Shown in pieces: positions 27,178 through 35,165 of a stretch of 64,000 nucleotides of DNA. Both the position numbers and the translations under genes were made by a program. Origin of the DNA: Bacillota bacterium (GTDB taxonomy: Bacteria > Bacillota_E > Sulfobacillia > Sulfobacillales > JAIMBI01); the NCBI GenBank assembly GCA_021828405.1, contig JAKARZ010000005.1, positions 1 to 64,000 of the forward strand, in the 5' to 3' direction. The notes under the pieces are model-generated. The model searched no databases, was not told the origin of the DNA, and worked only from the letters and a program-made list of their open reading frames with translations. Positions within the stretch are counted from its first letter, which is position 1; each line of letters begins with the position of its first letter.

Positions 27178-28457
27178 CGGGCGACCCCCTTGGCTGGATG
27201 CCGGGTCGATGCCGCAGAGGATTCAGAGCTTCCTGCCCACGTTGCAGCAAACGCGCGGAGCGCCTGGCGGTGGTGCTCCAATCCCTCGGCGGCGGCCAGC
27301 AGGGCGGCGGCGTCCGCCAGCCGTTGCGAATTTCCCACCCGGCGCGTCTCGGTGCGCCGGCGCAGGAAATCCTCCACGCCCAAGACAGACTGCCGCCGGG
27401 CGCGACCGCCCGTAGGCAGCACGTGGTTGGGCCCGGCCACGTAATCGCCCAGGGGACTGGGGCAGTCAATAAATGTGGCCCCTGCGTTGGTGAGCTCCGC
27501 GGCATGGGCGGCCGCCGGCCCCCAAAGTTCCAGATGCTCCGGTGCCAAGGCATTGACGAAGCCCACCGCCTCGGCAGCCGTCTCCACCACCACGGCCCCC
27601 ACCCCTGGCCGGGCGACCAACTCGGGAGACAGGGCGGACGCGAGGCGGCCCACCTCGGCCAGCCATGCTGCATCCCGGCTCACGACCAGCGCCACGCTCG
27701 CGGAGTCGTGCTCCGCCTGGGCCAGCAGATCCTGCGCCACCTGGGCCGCCGACGCCGGCGGCTCCCCCCACACCACCACCTCCGATGGACCGTTCAGCCC
27801 GTCGATCCGGATGCGGTCTGCCACCTGGCGTTTGGCCTCGGTGACGTACACGTTGCCCGGCCCCACCAGGGCGTCCACCGGCAACACGCTCTCGGTGCCG
27901 AAGGCGGCGGCCGCCACTGCCTGGGCCCCTCCAATGGCGTGCACCTCCCTGATGCCAAGCCAAACGGCGGCGGCCAGTGTCACGGGGTCAGGCTCGCCAT
28001 CCGCCTGCGGGGGCGTCAGCACGACAATGTCGCGGACGCCCGCCACCTGGGCCGGAATCACGCCCATCAGGAGGCTGGACGCCAAGGGAAATTGGCCGGC
28101 GGGCACATACACTGCCACGCGCCCCAGCGGCTCCCACACGGTGCGCACCGTAAGTCCACCGTCAGTGAGCCCGTCGCGACCGACGGGCCGGGACCACGCG
28201 GAAAACGCCCGGATACGTTCGCCCGCCAGGGCCAGCGCCTCGGCCAGCGCCAGCGGCAGGGCGGGCGCGTCGGTCCACGCCACGCGCGACGTGGGACGGT
28301 CCACCCCGTCCAGACGACGCGTCCACCCTCTCACCGCCGCATCACCGCCCTCGCGCACGTTGGCGAGGATCTGGGCCACGACCCCGGTCACCGCGGGGGT
28401 GTCTACTCCCCGCGTGCGCGTCAACCACTCGTCCGTGCTACGACACACCCACGGCAC
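27174..28457 (-). CDS. hisD: Histidinol dehydrogenase
   Basis: A 427-residue NAD-dependent zinc enzyme for the last two steps of the pathway. EPLGRVAVYVPAGQFPLASS, EVHAIGGAQAVAAAAFGTES, DALVGPGNVYVTEAKRQVAD, GPSEVVVWG, DLLAQAEHDSASVALV (zinc ligands Gln and His) and APEHLELWG (catalytic Glu-His) are all present. GTG 28457 is the likely start, giving a 20-base overlap with hisG; a second in-frame GTG three codons on is possible. The longer upstream frame is a shadow of hisG. Confidence 0.95.
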   Translation of the reverse strand: MPWVCRSTDEWLTRTRGVDTPAVTGVVAQILANVREGGDAAVRGWTRRLDGVDRPTSRVAWTDAPALPLALAEALALAGERIRAFSAWSRPVGRDGLTDGGLTVRTVWEPLGRVAVYVPAGQFPLASSLLMGVIPAQVAGVRDIVVLTPPQADGEPDPVTLAAAVWLGIREVHAIGGAQAVAAAAFGTESVLPVDALVGPGNVYVTEAKRQVADRIRIDGLNGPSEVVVWGEPPASAAQVAQDLLAQAEHDSASVALVVSRDAAWLAEVGRLASALSPELVARPGVGAVVVETAAEAVGFVNALAPEHLELWGPAAAHAAELTNAGATFIDCPSPLGDYVAGPNHVLPTGGRARRQSVLGVEDFLRRRTETRRVGNSQRLADAAALLAAAEGLEHHRQALRAFAATWAGSSESSAASTRHPAKGVAR

Positions 28458-29058
28458 GCGGCTCCATCCCCCTCTCTGGCATCGCCTCCTGAATCCACCG
28501 CTGGATGGCACGGGCGCTCTTGGCCGACGCTGCCAGCGTTGCCGTCGACCGCATGACCGTCTCGAGCGGCACCAGCCCGTTGGCTGCCAAGGTCGCGCCC
28601 GTTTCCACCACATCCACGACGGCGTCGGCCAAGCCGAGCCAGGGCGCGGCTTCCACCGCACCACTCATCGTCACCACCTCGCCCGACAGGCCGCAGGCGT
28701 CCATCCAGCGCCTCGTCGTTCGGGGATAGCGGGTGGCCACCCGCCAGGGCCGGTCCCCCGACAGCACCGTGTCGGGCGGGGCCGCCGCCACCAAGCGGCA
28801 GGCACCGAAGTCCAGCGGCCGCACGACGACGAGGGGCAATCCGGCCTCCTCCAGCACGTCGCGCCCCACGATGGCGGCATCCACGACGCCGGCGGCGAGC
28901 AGCGACGGCATGTCGCGGCCGCGCACTTCCACCGCGTCCACGCTGCCCGCCTGCGTCCACAGTTGCCGGCCCGCCGGCGCGGCCAGGGCCAGCCCCGCCT
29001 GCTGCAGCCAGGTCCAAGAGGGATCGTTCAGTCGTCCGCGTGGCACCGCGATTCGCAT
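28438..29058 (-). CDS. hisG: ATP phosphoribosyltransferase, short form
   Basis: A 206-residue HisG starting histidine synthesis from ATP and PRPP. MRIAVPRGRLNDPSWTWLQQ, VRGRDMPSLLAAGVVDAAIV, ACRLVAAAPPD, RVATRYPRTTRRWMDA and LADAVVDVVETGATLAANGL with the PRPP-binding loop are typical. The length shows it is the short form, which lacks the regulatory ACT-like domain and needs the HisZ subunit for activity and feedback control. No hisZ is in this window. It is the first gene of the operon, with AAGGAGAG upstream and a promoter overlapped by a palindrome. Confidence 0.95.
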   Translation of the reverse strand: MRIAVPRGRLNDPSWTWLQQAGLALAAPAGRQLWTQAGSVDAVEVRGRDMPSLLAAGVVDAAIVGRDVLEEAGLPLVVVRPLDFGACRLVAAAPPDTVLSGDRPWRVATRYPRTTRRWMDACGLSGEVVTMSGAVEAAPWLGLADAVVDVVETGATLAANGLVPLETVMRSTATLAASAKSARAIQRWIQEAMPERGMEPRAVGVS

Positions 29059-29080
29059 GGCACACTCTCCTTCTGCATCG

Positions 29081-29121
29081 CTCTACTGCAGTAGAGTATC
29101 AGGACACGAATCCGCCGTCAA
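29081..29121 (-). promoter_or_regulatory. his operon promoter with overlapping palindromic operator
   Basis: On the minus strand TTGACG (29116-29121), a 17-base spacer and TACTCT (29093-29098) form a good promoter. A perfect 16-bp palindrome CTCTACTGCAGTAGAG (29081-29096) overlaps the -10 box and the expected start of transcription, the classic position for a repressor. The best candidate repressor is the TrpR/YerC-type protein encoded at 30569-30859. Confidence 0.65.
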
Positions 29122-29136
29122 GAGCGTCAGTGCATG

Positions 29137-30563
29137 TCAACCCCATTGATGCGCGCAACTGCGCCGCCGCTGCCCACGCTCGTGCGCACGGGCCTGCCGG
29201 TCGTGCTGCCCACCTGGCTTCCCACCACCGGCATCTGGGGACAGACGTTTAGCCCCACCGAGGTTGGCGGGATGTGCCCATGACGTTCCTGCGCTGGAGT
29301 GGTCAGGGATCGACCGACGGAACCCAACTGGACCCGGGGTACTCGATCGGGGTGGGCCTCACCCTTAAAGCGCGCTGCGGTGCCTGCCACGCTCCAGTCC
29401 CAGCAGACCGAGTCGACGGATGGGCGCCATTCGCCCCCCGCCGGCGTCACGGTGCCGTATGTGCCCCATCCGATCCGATTCGTGGGCCGGCCCGTTCACC
29501 TGGGGCCGCTCGCCGTATACCTGACGGCGTAGGTGTCCGAGGGGACCCTGCGCAGTTGGCTCCGGCTGCCCTTCCGGTACGGTCGCTACGTCGTCAGGGT
29601 GCACGACTCCCACCTGAATCCTAAGGTGGCGCTTCAGATTGCCGCCAGCTTTGTCCGGGTGAAGGTGCCGCAGCACCTCACCCTCGCTCATGGGCACACG
29701 GCCGAGCAGCTGACGGCACTGGGTGGCACCGGATCGCTCGCTGGCCCCACCCAACATCCGGGCACCGCGTGGGGTTATCGCGACCGCATCACGACCGTGC
29801 CGACTGAAAGCCCGTCAAGACCAATCCGCCGCCGCCCCCCGTGCCCACTCGCCTCCCGACGGCCCTACCCCTGCTCCCGCCGACGCTCGCCAACCTGATC
29901 GACGAGCCTCAGCGCCTGCCGCTCGGGACCGGTGAGCCCACGTCCGCCCGGTTCAATCTATTTAACGCGGCGGCACCGGTTCTCGTGCCGACGACACTGC
30001 CAGCAAGCCTGGACTCCATGCCCGATGCCGCTCCGCTGGAGTGGAAAACCCCGGGTGGGTACGACCTGGGCTTCCTACCGCCAGGCACACGCGCCGGGGG
30101 GAATCGCCTGGGCATGGAATCCAGCGGGTCCCCATCCGACCCACCCCATGCGTCAGATCGTGGATGGACAGGAGGTCCTGCTCCGTCGGAACCGCAGAAC
30201 CTTCACGGCGGCGGTGGGTCCTGGTGCCACGGCCGGGAGCTTCTCCGTCCCCATCTCTCGCGCCGCGCTGCTCTGGGAGACCCAAATCGTGTTCCACCCG
30301 CTCGTGGTAGTGGAAAGCGGCCCGGCGGCACCAGCCAGCGTGTGGCAGGGGCGCTGGGGGTGGGGGCGCCTCACGGTGCAGGGACACACAGTGCGGACTA
30401 GGTTCCAATACGCCAGGCACACCTACGCGGTGACGGTCCGAGGTTGGCGCCCGGCAGGACGCTGGGCGCTGGTCATCGCGCGCCGCCTCGCCGCACTCCA
30501 AAGGCGCGCTCGGGCGATTTCCCTGCTTTGCACCGGCGCGCCGTTTCCCGCACAGCCGTGCTG
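29137..30563 (+). pseudogene. Decayed secreted-protein-like sequences, unknown family
   Basis: This 1.4-kb stretch has no intact gene but several plus-strand runs with coding character. One near 29160-29280 is rich in Pro/Thr/Leu (LPVVLPTWLPTTGIWGQTFS). A second near 29930-30010 reads NLFNAAAPVLVPTTLPASL. A third near 30240-30560 reads ISRAALLWETQIVFHPLVVV and HTYAVTVRGWRPAGRWALVI. The first two resemble each other, so these may be remnants of duplicated extracytoplasmic proteins. Several frameshifts and stops separate the runs. Confidence 0.35.
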
Positions 30564-30568
30564 AGCAG

Positions 30569-30859
30569 TCACGAGGTTTTAGGGGGGACCGCCGCCATGC
30601 GGTCCAGCACCAATCGGTAGCCGCCCGCCCCCCGATACAGGCAGCGGCGCACGCGGCTCACGGTAGTGGACGACGCGCCGGTTTCCGCCTGAATCGCCTC
30701 GTAGGTTTGGCCACGGTCCAAGCGGCACGCGATATCGAGCCGCAAGACAAGCTCGTCCTGTTCGTGCGGCGTGAGCCAGTCCTCCAGCAATTGCCCCAGC
30801 TCCATCGGATTCTGGACGGTGGACAGCGCCCGGTACAGCAGATCCAGGTCATCGGCCAC
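30569..30859 (-). CDS. YerC/TrpR-family repressor, probable HisR
   Basis: A 96-residue all-helical protein. DDLDLLYRALSTVQNPMELG, then LTPHEQDELVLRLDIACRLD, then the helix-turn-helix QTYEAIQAETGASSTTVSRV with RRCLYRGAGGY, match the TrpR/YerC/YecD family closely. Family members next to his genes in Firmicutes are proposed histidine repressors (HisR). It lies immediately downstream of hisC and overlaps it by 11 bases when started at the GTG at 30859, which has GGGAGGG upstream. An earlier ATG 14 codons upstream is an alternative. Likely operator: the palindrome before hisG. Confidence 0.85.
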   Translation of the reverse strand: MADDLDLLYRALSTVQNPMELGQLLEDWLTPHEQDELVLRLDIACRLDRGQTYEAIQAETGASSTTVSRVRRCLYRGAGGYRLVLDRMAAVPPKTS

Positions 30860-31970
30860 CGGCCAACCCTCCCTCTCGGTCTCCGCTTGGTGGCGCATCA
30901 CGCCATCCGGCCACCTCGTCCAGCGCCGCGAGCAGCAGGTTCTCCTGCACCGGCGTCCCTACGGTGATACGCAGATGGTCGGGCACCCCAAAGCTCCCAC
31001 CCCACCGCACCAGGATGCCCCGGGCAGAAAGCTCCGCAAGCCACGCCTCGGCGTCACCGCTCGGGGGCGCGGCCCAGGCGAAGTTGGCCTGGCTGGGATT
31101 GACCGACCAGCCCCGGGCGACCAGGGCCTCTTCCAGGCGCCTCCGCCCGACATGCACCGCCGTCACCACCTGGCGGCGGTAAGGTTCATCCAGCACGGCG
31201 GCCCGGCCCACCACCAGGGCCGGGGCCGACACCGGAAACGGTTCGCGCACGCGGCCCACGGCATCGACAACGGCGGGGGCCGCCAGCATGGCCCCCACCC
31301 TGAGCCCCGCGAGCCCATAGGCTTTGGAGAGTGTGCGCAAGAGGACCACGTTGGCGTGGACGGCGAGCAGACGGGTTGTCTCGGGCTCCGGGAGTGCGAA
31401 GTCGCGGTAGGCCTCGTCCAGCACCATAAGCCCGTCATTCCCGAGTGCCGCCAGCACCTCCGCAATCACGGCCGCCGGCGCCAGATCGCCGGTGGGATTG
31501 TTGGGGGTGCACAGAAACACCAACCGCGGGTGGTGACCGGCCACCCAGTCGGGCAGCGCGGCCCAGTTGACGTGGTGGCCGCTACCCGGCAGCGCGGCCA
31601 CCTCGGCGCCCATCAAGGACGCTCCCTGCGAGTACAGCGAAAAGGTGGGGTGCACCGTGGCCACCCGGTCGCCGGGCCGAAGGTACGTCTCGGCCAGGCA
31701 CTTGATGAGATGGCCACTGCCGGTGCCCAGCAGTATGGCCGACGACGACACGCCCCACTGGGCCTCCAGCGCCTCTTTGAGGATCCCTCCCGCCATGTCG
31801 GGATAGGTGGCGCCGCCATCCCACCGCCGCCATGCTTCCACGGCCAACGGCGAGGGCCCCCAGGCGCTCTCGTTGGCGGCCAGGTTCTGCACCGCCTCGG
31901 CGGGCACATGTCCGGGGCGACCCGGGCGATAGATGGGGAGCCCCTGCACCTCGGGACGCGGCTCAATCAC
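30849..31970 (-). CDS. hisC: Histidinol-phosphate aminotransferase
   Basis: A 373-residue PLP enzyme of fold type I converting imidazole acetol phosphate to histidinol phosphate. NLAANESAWGPSPLAVEAW is the HisC substrate loop, then LLGTGSGHLIKCLAETYLRP, LVFLCTPNNPTGDLAP, MVLDEAYRDFALPE with the PLP-contacting Asp and Tyr, and LRTLSKAYGLAGLRVGAMLA with the Schiff-base Lys. The GTG start has GAGGAGG upstream. It is separated from the main his operon by 1.4 kb of decayed sequence but is on the same strand, co-transcribed with the YerC-type regulator. Confidence 0.93.
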   Translation of the reverse strand: MIEPRPEVQGLPIYRPGRPGHVPAEAVQNLAANESAWGPSPLAVEAWRRWDGGATYPDMAGGILKEALEAQWGVSSSAILLGTGSGHLIKCLAETYLRPGDRVATVHPTFSLYSQGASLMGAEVAALPGSGHHVNWAALPDWVAGHHPRLVFLCTPNNPTGDLAPAAVIAEVLAALGNDGLMVLDEAYRDFALPEPETTRLLAVHANVVLLRTLSKAYGLAGLRVGAMLAAPAVVDAVGRVREPFPVSAPALVVGRAAVLDEPYRRQVVTAVHVGRRRLEEALVARGWSVNPSQANFAWAAPPSGDAEAWLAELSARGILVRWGGSFGVPDHLRITVGTPVQENLLLAALDEVAGWRDAPPSGDREGGLAGGR

Positions 31971-32015
31971 GTGGGACTCCTCCTCGCACTAGCCGCCCAT
32001 CGCGACACATGACTC

Positions 32016-32044
32016 AGTATCCCATCCGACGAGGGCGCCGCCAA
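32016..32044 (-). promoter_or_regulatory. Promoter of hisC-yerC
   Basis: TTGGCG (32039-32044), a 17-base spacer and GATACT (32016-32021) on the minus strand, ~46 bases upstream of the hisC GTG. No palindrome like the one before hisG is visible here. Confidence 0.45.
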
Positions 32045-32144
32045 GTCAGTGATCCGGATGGGCACGGTAACGTCAAGGTCTCAGTTGCTTTGCAGCGGAG
32101 ACGAGAACGTGAAGTGCTGCACGAAGCGAGGAGGAACCGCCCAC

Positions 32145-32170
32145 GACCGCCGCGTGGGACCGCCGCGTGG
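32145..32170. repeat. 13-bp tandem duplication
   Basis: Two perfect copies of GACCGCCGCGTGG in tandem, followed by the start of a third (GACCGCC). They lie in a gene-free stretch upstream of hisC. Confidence 0.6.
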
Positions 32171-32386
32171 GACCGCCTCGCCCGGCCTCCCCCATCGGGG
32201 CGTCTGGGCAGCAGGGTACGACCCCGGGCGGCGCCCGGGTCGGTGACCGGTATAGCCGGGGCCGGGCGCGCTAGACGCCGAGTCGCGCGTCTGCCATGTG
32301 GTCCGAGTGGCGATGGAGGTCGTTCACCACCCGTTCGGTGGAGGAGGCTCCGCACGATGTGGCGCAAGCTCGCCATGATTCGGCGC

Positions 32387-33030
32387 CTATGCCCCGGCCG
32401 GATTGGTGAGCGGTCCTCGTCGTCCACCCCGTCGCGTTGTGAGCAGCACCGCCGTCGACGCGCCCGCGCTCACCCGACCGGTGAGCAACACGGCCACGCC
32501 CACGACCGCCCCTTCCACGACTAAGCGGTAGTGCTCCAGCAAAAAGACAGCGCCTCGACAATCCCCTCTTCGCTCACCTCAACGCGGTCGCCCACCCCGT
32601 CGCGTACCAGGACCAGCGTGAATGGGTTGTCGCCGCCGACCCCGCCCAGTAGGCTGTCGGCCCAAGTGAGGGCCTCGGGCGCATCGGCGGGACGCCCGGC
32701 CCGCACGCTCGCCGCCATGCTCTGCGCGCATGCCGAGCCCCTGCACGACGCGCGCCCCGCGATGGACCACCACCCGGCCGTCCCCTGCCCCGCAATGACG
32801 TCGGGGTCGTCAAAGGGGGACACCACCAGGAGCCCCTCGGCCGCCGCCGCCCCGTGGCAGCAGCGCGCGGCGTCTTCCTGGGCGTCCTCGTTCACCGTCA
32901 CCAACGGCCCCCACTACTTCAACTGGGCGATTTTCACCCTGGGCACGGTGCTCGGCCCAAACACGCACGCCGGTACGCCCAGACGGCTCGCCATATACGC
33001 CACGGCCGTGCCGGATTGCCCGTGGAAAAC
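32387..33030 (-). pseudogene. Threonine/serine dehydratase-like PLP enzyme, decayed
   Basis: Read on the minus strand, pieces in three frames assemble one protein: AVAYMASRLGVPACVFGP with STVPRVKIAQLK, then LVTVNEDAQEDAARC, VSPFDDPDVIAGQGTAG, ADSLLGGVGGDNPFTLVLVR, VSEEGIVEALSF and RLVVEGAVVGVAVLLTG. This is the order in threonine-dehydratase-type fold II PLP enzymes (PFDDxxVIAGQGT; SxEEIxxA; VVEGAG). The N-terminus with the PLP lysine is missing, and at least three frameshifts and one internal deletion are present. Confidence 0.7.
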
Positions 33031-33070
33031 CCAGCTTCTTGGTCTATCTCTAACTCCACCCGGGGGAGCC

Positions 33071-33572
33071 GGTGCAGGTGGCCCGCGACTTTTTTGACGA
33101 CTTCGACCAGCGGCTTCGGGACGTGAGCTCCCGCGTGGTGCTTTCCTGGGGCATCGGCTTGGCCGACCACCCGGGGAATCGGTTTCACCACGCGTACCGA
33201 CAGGCGCACGAGGCGCTGAACATCGGCTACGGGCTCGCGGGGCCCGCCACCGTACACCTACTTCAGCAACATGCGAATCTACCGGATCCTGCTGCACGTC
33301 GCCCGAGCTCTGGGCAGCTCGACGCCTCGATGACAAGCGTCATGGCGAGTTGGTGCCCACCCTGGACACGTTCATTCGTACGCGGGGCCACGTGAGCGAA
33401 ACGGCCCACCTGCTGAACCTGCACCGCCAGTCGCTCGGTTACCACCTTTCGCAAATCGAACGGCTGATGGGCCGCACGCTGGACGAGCCCCGAAACCTCG
33501 TTTCGGTCCTCGTTCGCGCCGCACATTCGCAAGCTGCAGACCGCGGCCCTGGACCTCGACCCCGAGGAGTGA
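33071..33572 (+). pseudogene. PucR-family transcriptional regulator, decayed C-terminal half
   Basis: The plus strand reads VARDFFDDFDQRLRD, VLSWGIGLADHPGNRFHHAY with QAHEALNIGYGL (the GGDEF-like middle domain of PucR/CdaR regulators), then after shifts LVPTLDTFIRTRGHVSETAH and LLNLHRQSLGYHLSQIERLM, the PucR C-terminal helix-turn-helix. At least two frameshifts are needed to join these, and the N-terminal sensor domain is missing. It abuts the decayed dehydratase on the other strand, so an amino-acid catabolic locus with its regulator may have been lost here. Confidence 0.7.
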
Positions 33573-33587
33573 TCGCGGACGCCGAGC

Positions 33588-33884
33588 TCAGTCCGCCAGC
33601 ACCGTGTGCATCTCGACCTGATGGGGCGTGGCAAACATGTCGGCCGGCGCGCGCTGGCCGTGCGCTTCACGGAATACCGCGCTGGCCGTCCAGGCCCGAA
33701 AGCTGGCTTCATCCTCCCAATGGGTCATGACCACGTAGGGAGCGCCCTCCGTGACGGGGCAGAGCACCTCGCTGCGTACGAACCCCGGCGCCCGATCCAC
33801 CAAGTGCACCCGCCCGCGGAAGCGGGCCTCAAACTCTGCCTCCTTGCCGGCCGCCACGAAAATCCGATTGGCCACCACCACCAT
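33588..33884 (-). CDS. Antibiotic biosynthesis monooxygenase / HmoA-like heme-degrading protein
   Basis: A 98-residue dimeric ferredoxin-fold protein. MVVVANRIFVAAGKEAEFEA, GFVRSEVLCPV, YVVMTHWEDEASFRAWTAS and AVFREAHGQ match the ABM/IsdG-HmoA family. The Asn near residue 6, a Trp in the THWEDE strand and a His in EAHGQ match the heme-oxygenase triad, so heme degradation is possible but not certain. The ATG at 33884 has GGAGGG upstream; the earlier ATG (MAKTVDSLQG) does not. It diverges from the ArsR-type gene with ~70 bases between. Confidence 0.82.
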   Translation of the reverse strand: MVVVANRIFVAAGKEAEFEARFRGRVHLVDRAPGFVRSEVLCPVTEGAPYVVMTHWEDEASFRAWTASAVFREAHGQRAPADMFATPHQVEMHTVLAD

Positions 33885-33918
33885 GTACGTCCCTCCGCCC
33901 TGCAGAGAATCCACCGTC

Positions 33919-33948
33919 TTGGCCATCGTAGCAAGGCAATGCTATACT
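33919..33948 (+). promoter_or_regulatory. Promoter of the ArsR-type gene, likely leaderless
   Basis: TTGGCC (33919-33924), an 18-base spacer and TATACT (33943-33948). The -10 is followed by GTCATC and then the ATG, so transcription should begin at the start codon. No ribosome binding site is seen. Confidence 0.55.
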
Positions 33949-33954
33949 GTCATC

Positions 33955-35067
33955 ATGGAACGCATGCAGGATCCGCACGCAAGCGGGTGGCCCGCCGTGT
34001 CGCCGGTGGAGACGCTCTCCCTGGCTGAGCCGTGTGTGGTGTGGTTGCGCCCCTCCTGGCCTCTGATGGTGGTGGGCGGACTGGTGGTGGCTGACGCGGC
34101 TCCCCACGCGGGTTCCGTGGCCCTCGGGGACATCGCGGGCTGGTCCGCGCTGCGGGCGCTGCTGTTGCACGGCGTCGCACTGCGCGACCGCTTGGCGCTC
34201 CTGCCCAGTGCCGACTTGGACCGGGCCCATACACCCCGGGAGCTCTTGCGCGTGATCGAGCGGCAGGGGGAGCGCTGGTGGCAGAGCCTCTTGATCCGGG
34301 GGGCCCGGCAAGGTTGGCGGCACCGCGAGGCGCACGCCCCGGCGGCTGAGCGGGCGGCGCTCGCCGCCGCCTGGACCGCGGCCGGTGCGTGGCGCGCCCA
34401 GGTGCTCCTGCAGGCCACCCTCTGGCCCGTGGCCGCCGCGGAGGTGGCCGCGCTGGTGGACAGCCCCGCTGAATGCCTCGAGGTCTTAGAGACGGTAGTG
34501 GGACGGGTGGGCCAGTTTGTTGATGACCGGGCTCCGCGCCTGCCGCGCGCCGAACGCCGCACGTATGCCGATGCCGAGCACGCCTTCCGACACCTCGTAG
34601 GTCGGTCCCTGGGACCGGGCACCGAGAGCCGCGGAGTGCGTGACGTCACGGCCGTCCCCACGCCCGGCCTGGCCGGCGCCATTCCGATTGCCCGCTCGGG
34701 CCAGCGCTGGACGGTGTGGATTCCGCTGGACGTTTCGAACGCGGAAAGCCCCCCCGACGTCCATCGCACCCTGGCCCTGCTGGGGGACCCCTTAAACCAG
34801 CAGGTGGTGGAGCAGTTGGCCGGCGGGCCCTCTTATGCCCAGGCCCTGGCACCGACGCTCAACACGCACGCCTCCACGCTGTCCCGCCATCTCACCGCGC
34901 TCGCGGATGCGGGCATTGTGCGCGTCCGGCCGGAAGGCCACCGCGTGTGGTACCATCTGCACGCGCCCACCCTTCAGGCCGTGGAAAATTGGGCCACCCA
35001 GGTCCGCACGGCGGTTGCGGCAGCTGCTCCCGGACGCGATGGGTCCGGCCCATCCCCCCGTCCTTAG
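33955..35067 (+). CDS. ArsR-like winged-helix regulator with a large N-terminal domain
   Basis: A 370-residue protein. The C-terminal ~90 residues form an ArsR-type winged helix: RTLALLGDPLNQQVVEQLAG, LNTHASTLSRHLTALADAGI and VRVRPEGHRVWYHLHA. The N-terminal ~270 residues are helical with many Trp and Ala (LLSLIRGARQGWRHRE-like segments, WTAAGAWRAQVLLQATLWPV) and have no family I recognise; they may bind a ligand. The ATG at 33955 is used because a -10 box ends six bases before it; the longer frame upstream is a shadow of the divergent gene. Targets are unknown. Confidence 0.78.
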   Translation: MERMQDPHASGWPAVSPVETLSLAEPCVVWLRPSWPLMVVGGLVVADAAPHAGSVALGDIAGWSALRALLLHGVALRDRLALLPSADLDRAHTPRELLRVIERQGERWWQSLLIRGARQGWRHREAHAPAAERAALAAAWTAAGAWRAQVLLQATLWPVAAAEVAALVDSPAECLEVLETVVGRVGQFVDDRAPRLPRAERRTYADAEHAFRHLVGRSLGPGTESRGVRDVTAVPTPGLAGAIPIARSGQRWTVWIPLDVSNAESPPDVHRTLALLGDPLNQQVVEQLAGGPSYAQALAPTLNTHASTLSRHLTALADAGIVRVRPEGHRVWYHLHAPTLQAVENWATQVRTAVAAAAPGRDGSGPSPRP

Positions 35068-35165
35068 GCCGCGGAGCCTCAACGCTCCCCATGCCGGCCG
35101 GGCGCGTGGGTGACCGCAACTCTCAGACCTGAGCTGGGCGCCCGGTGGCTTGAGAGGGGAGTGCG

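Noticed and set aside
26686..29094. Long plus-strand frames running through the his operon (up to 539 codons)
   Set aside because: These are antisense shadows of GC-rich hisD, hisB and hisG. Their translations are Arg/Pro/His-rich with no domains, while the minus-strand proteins match named families end to end.
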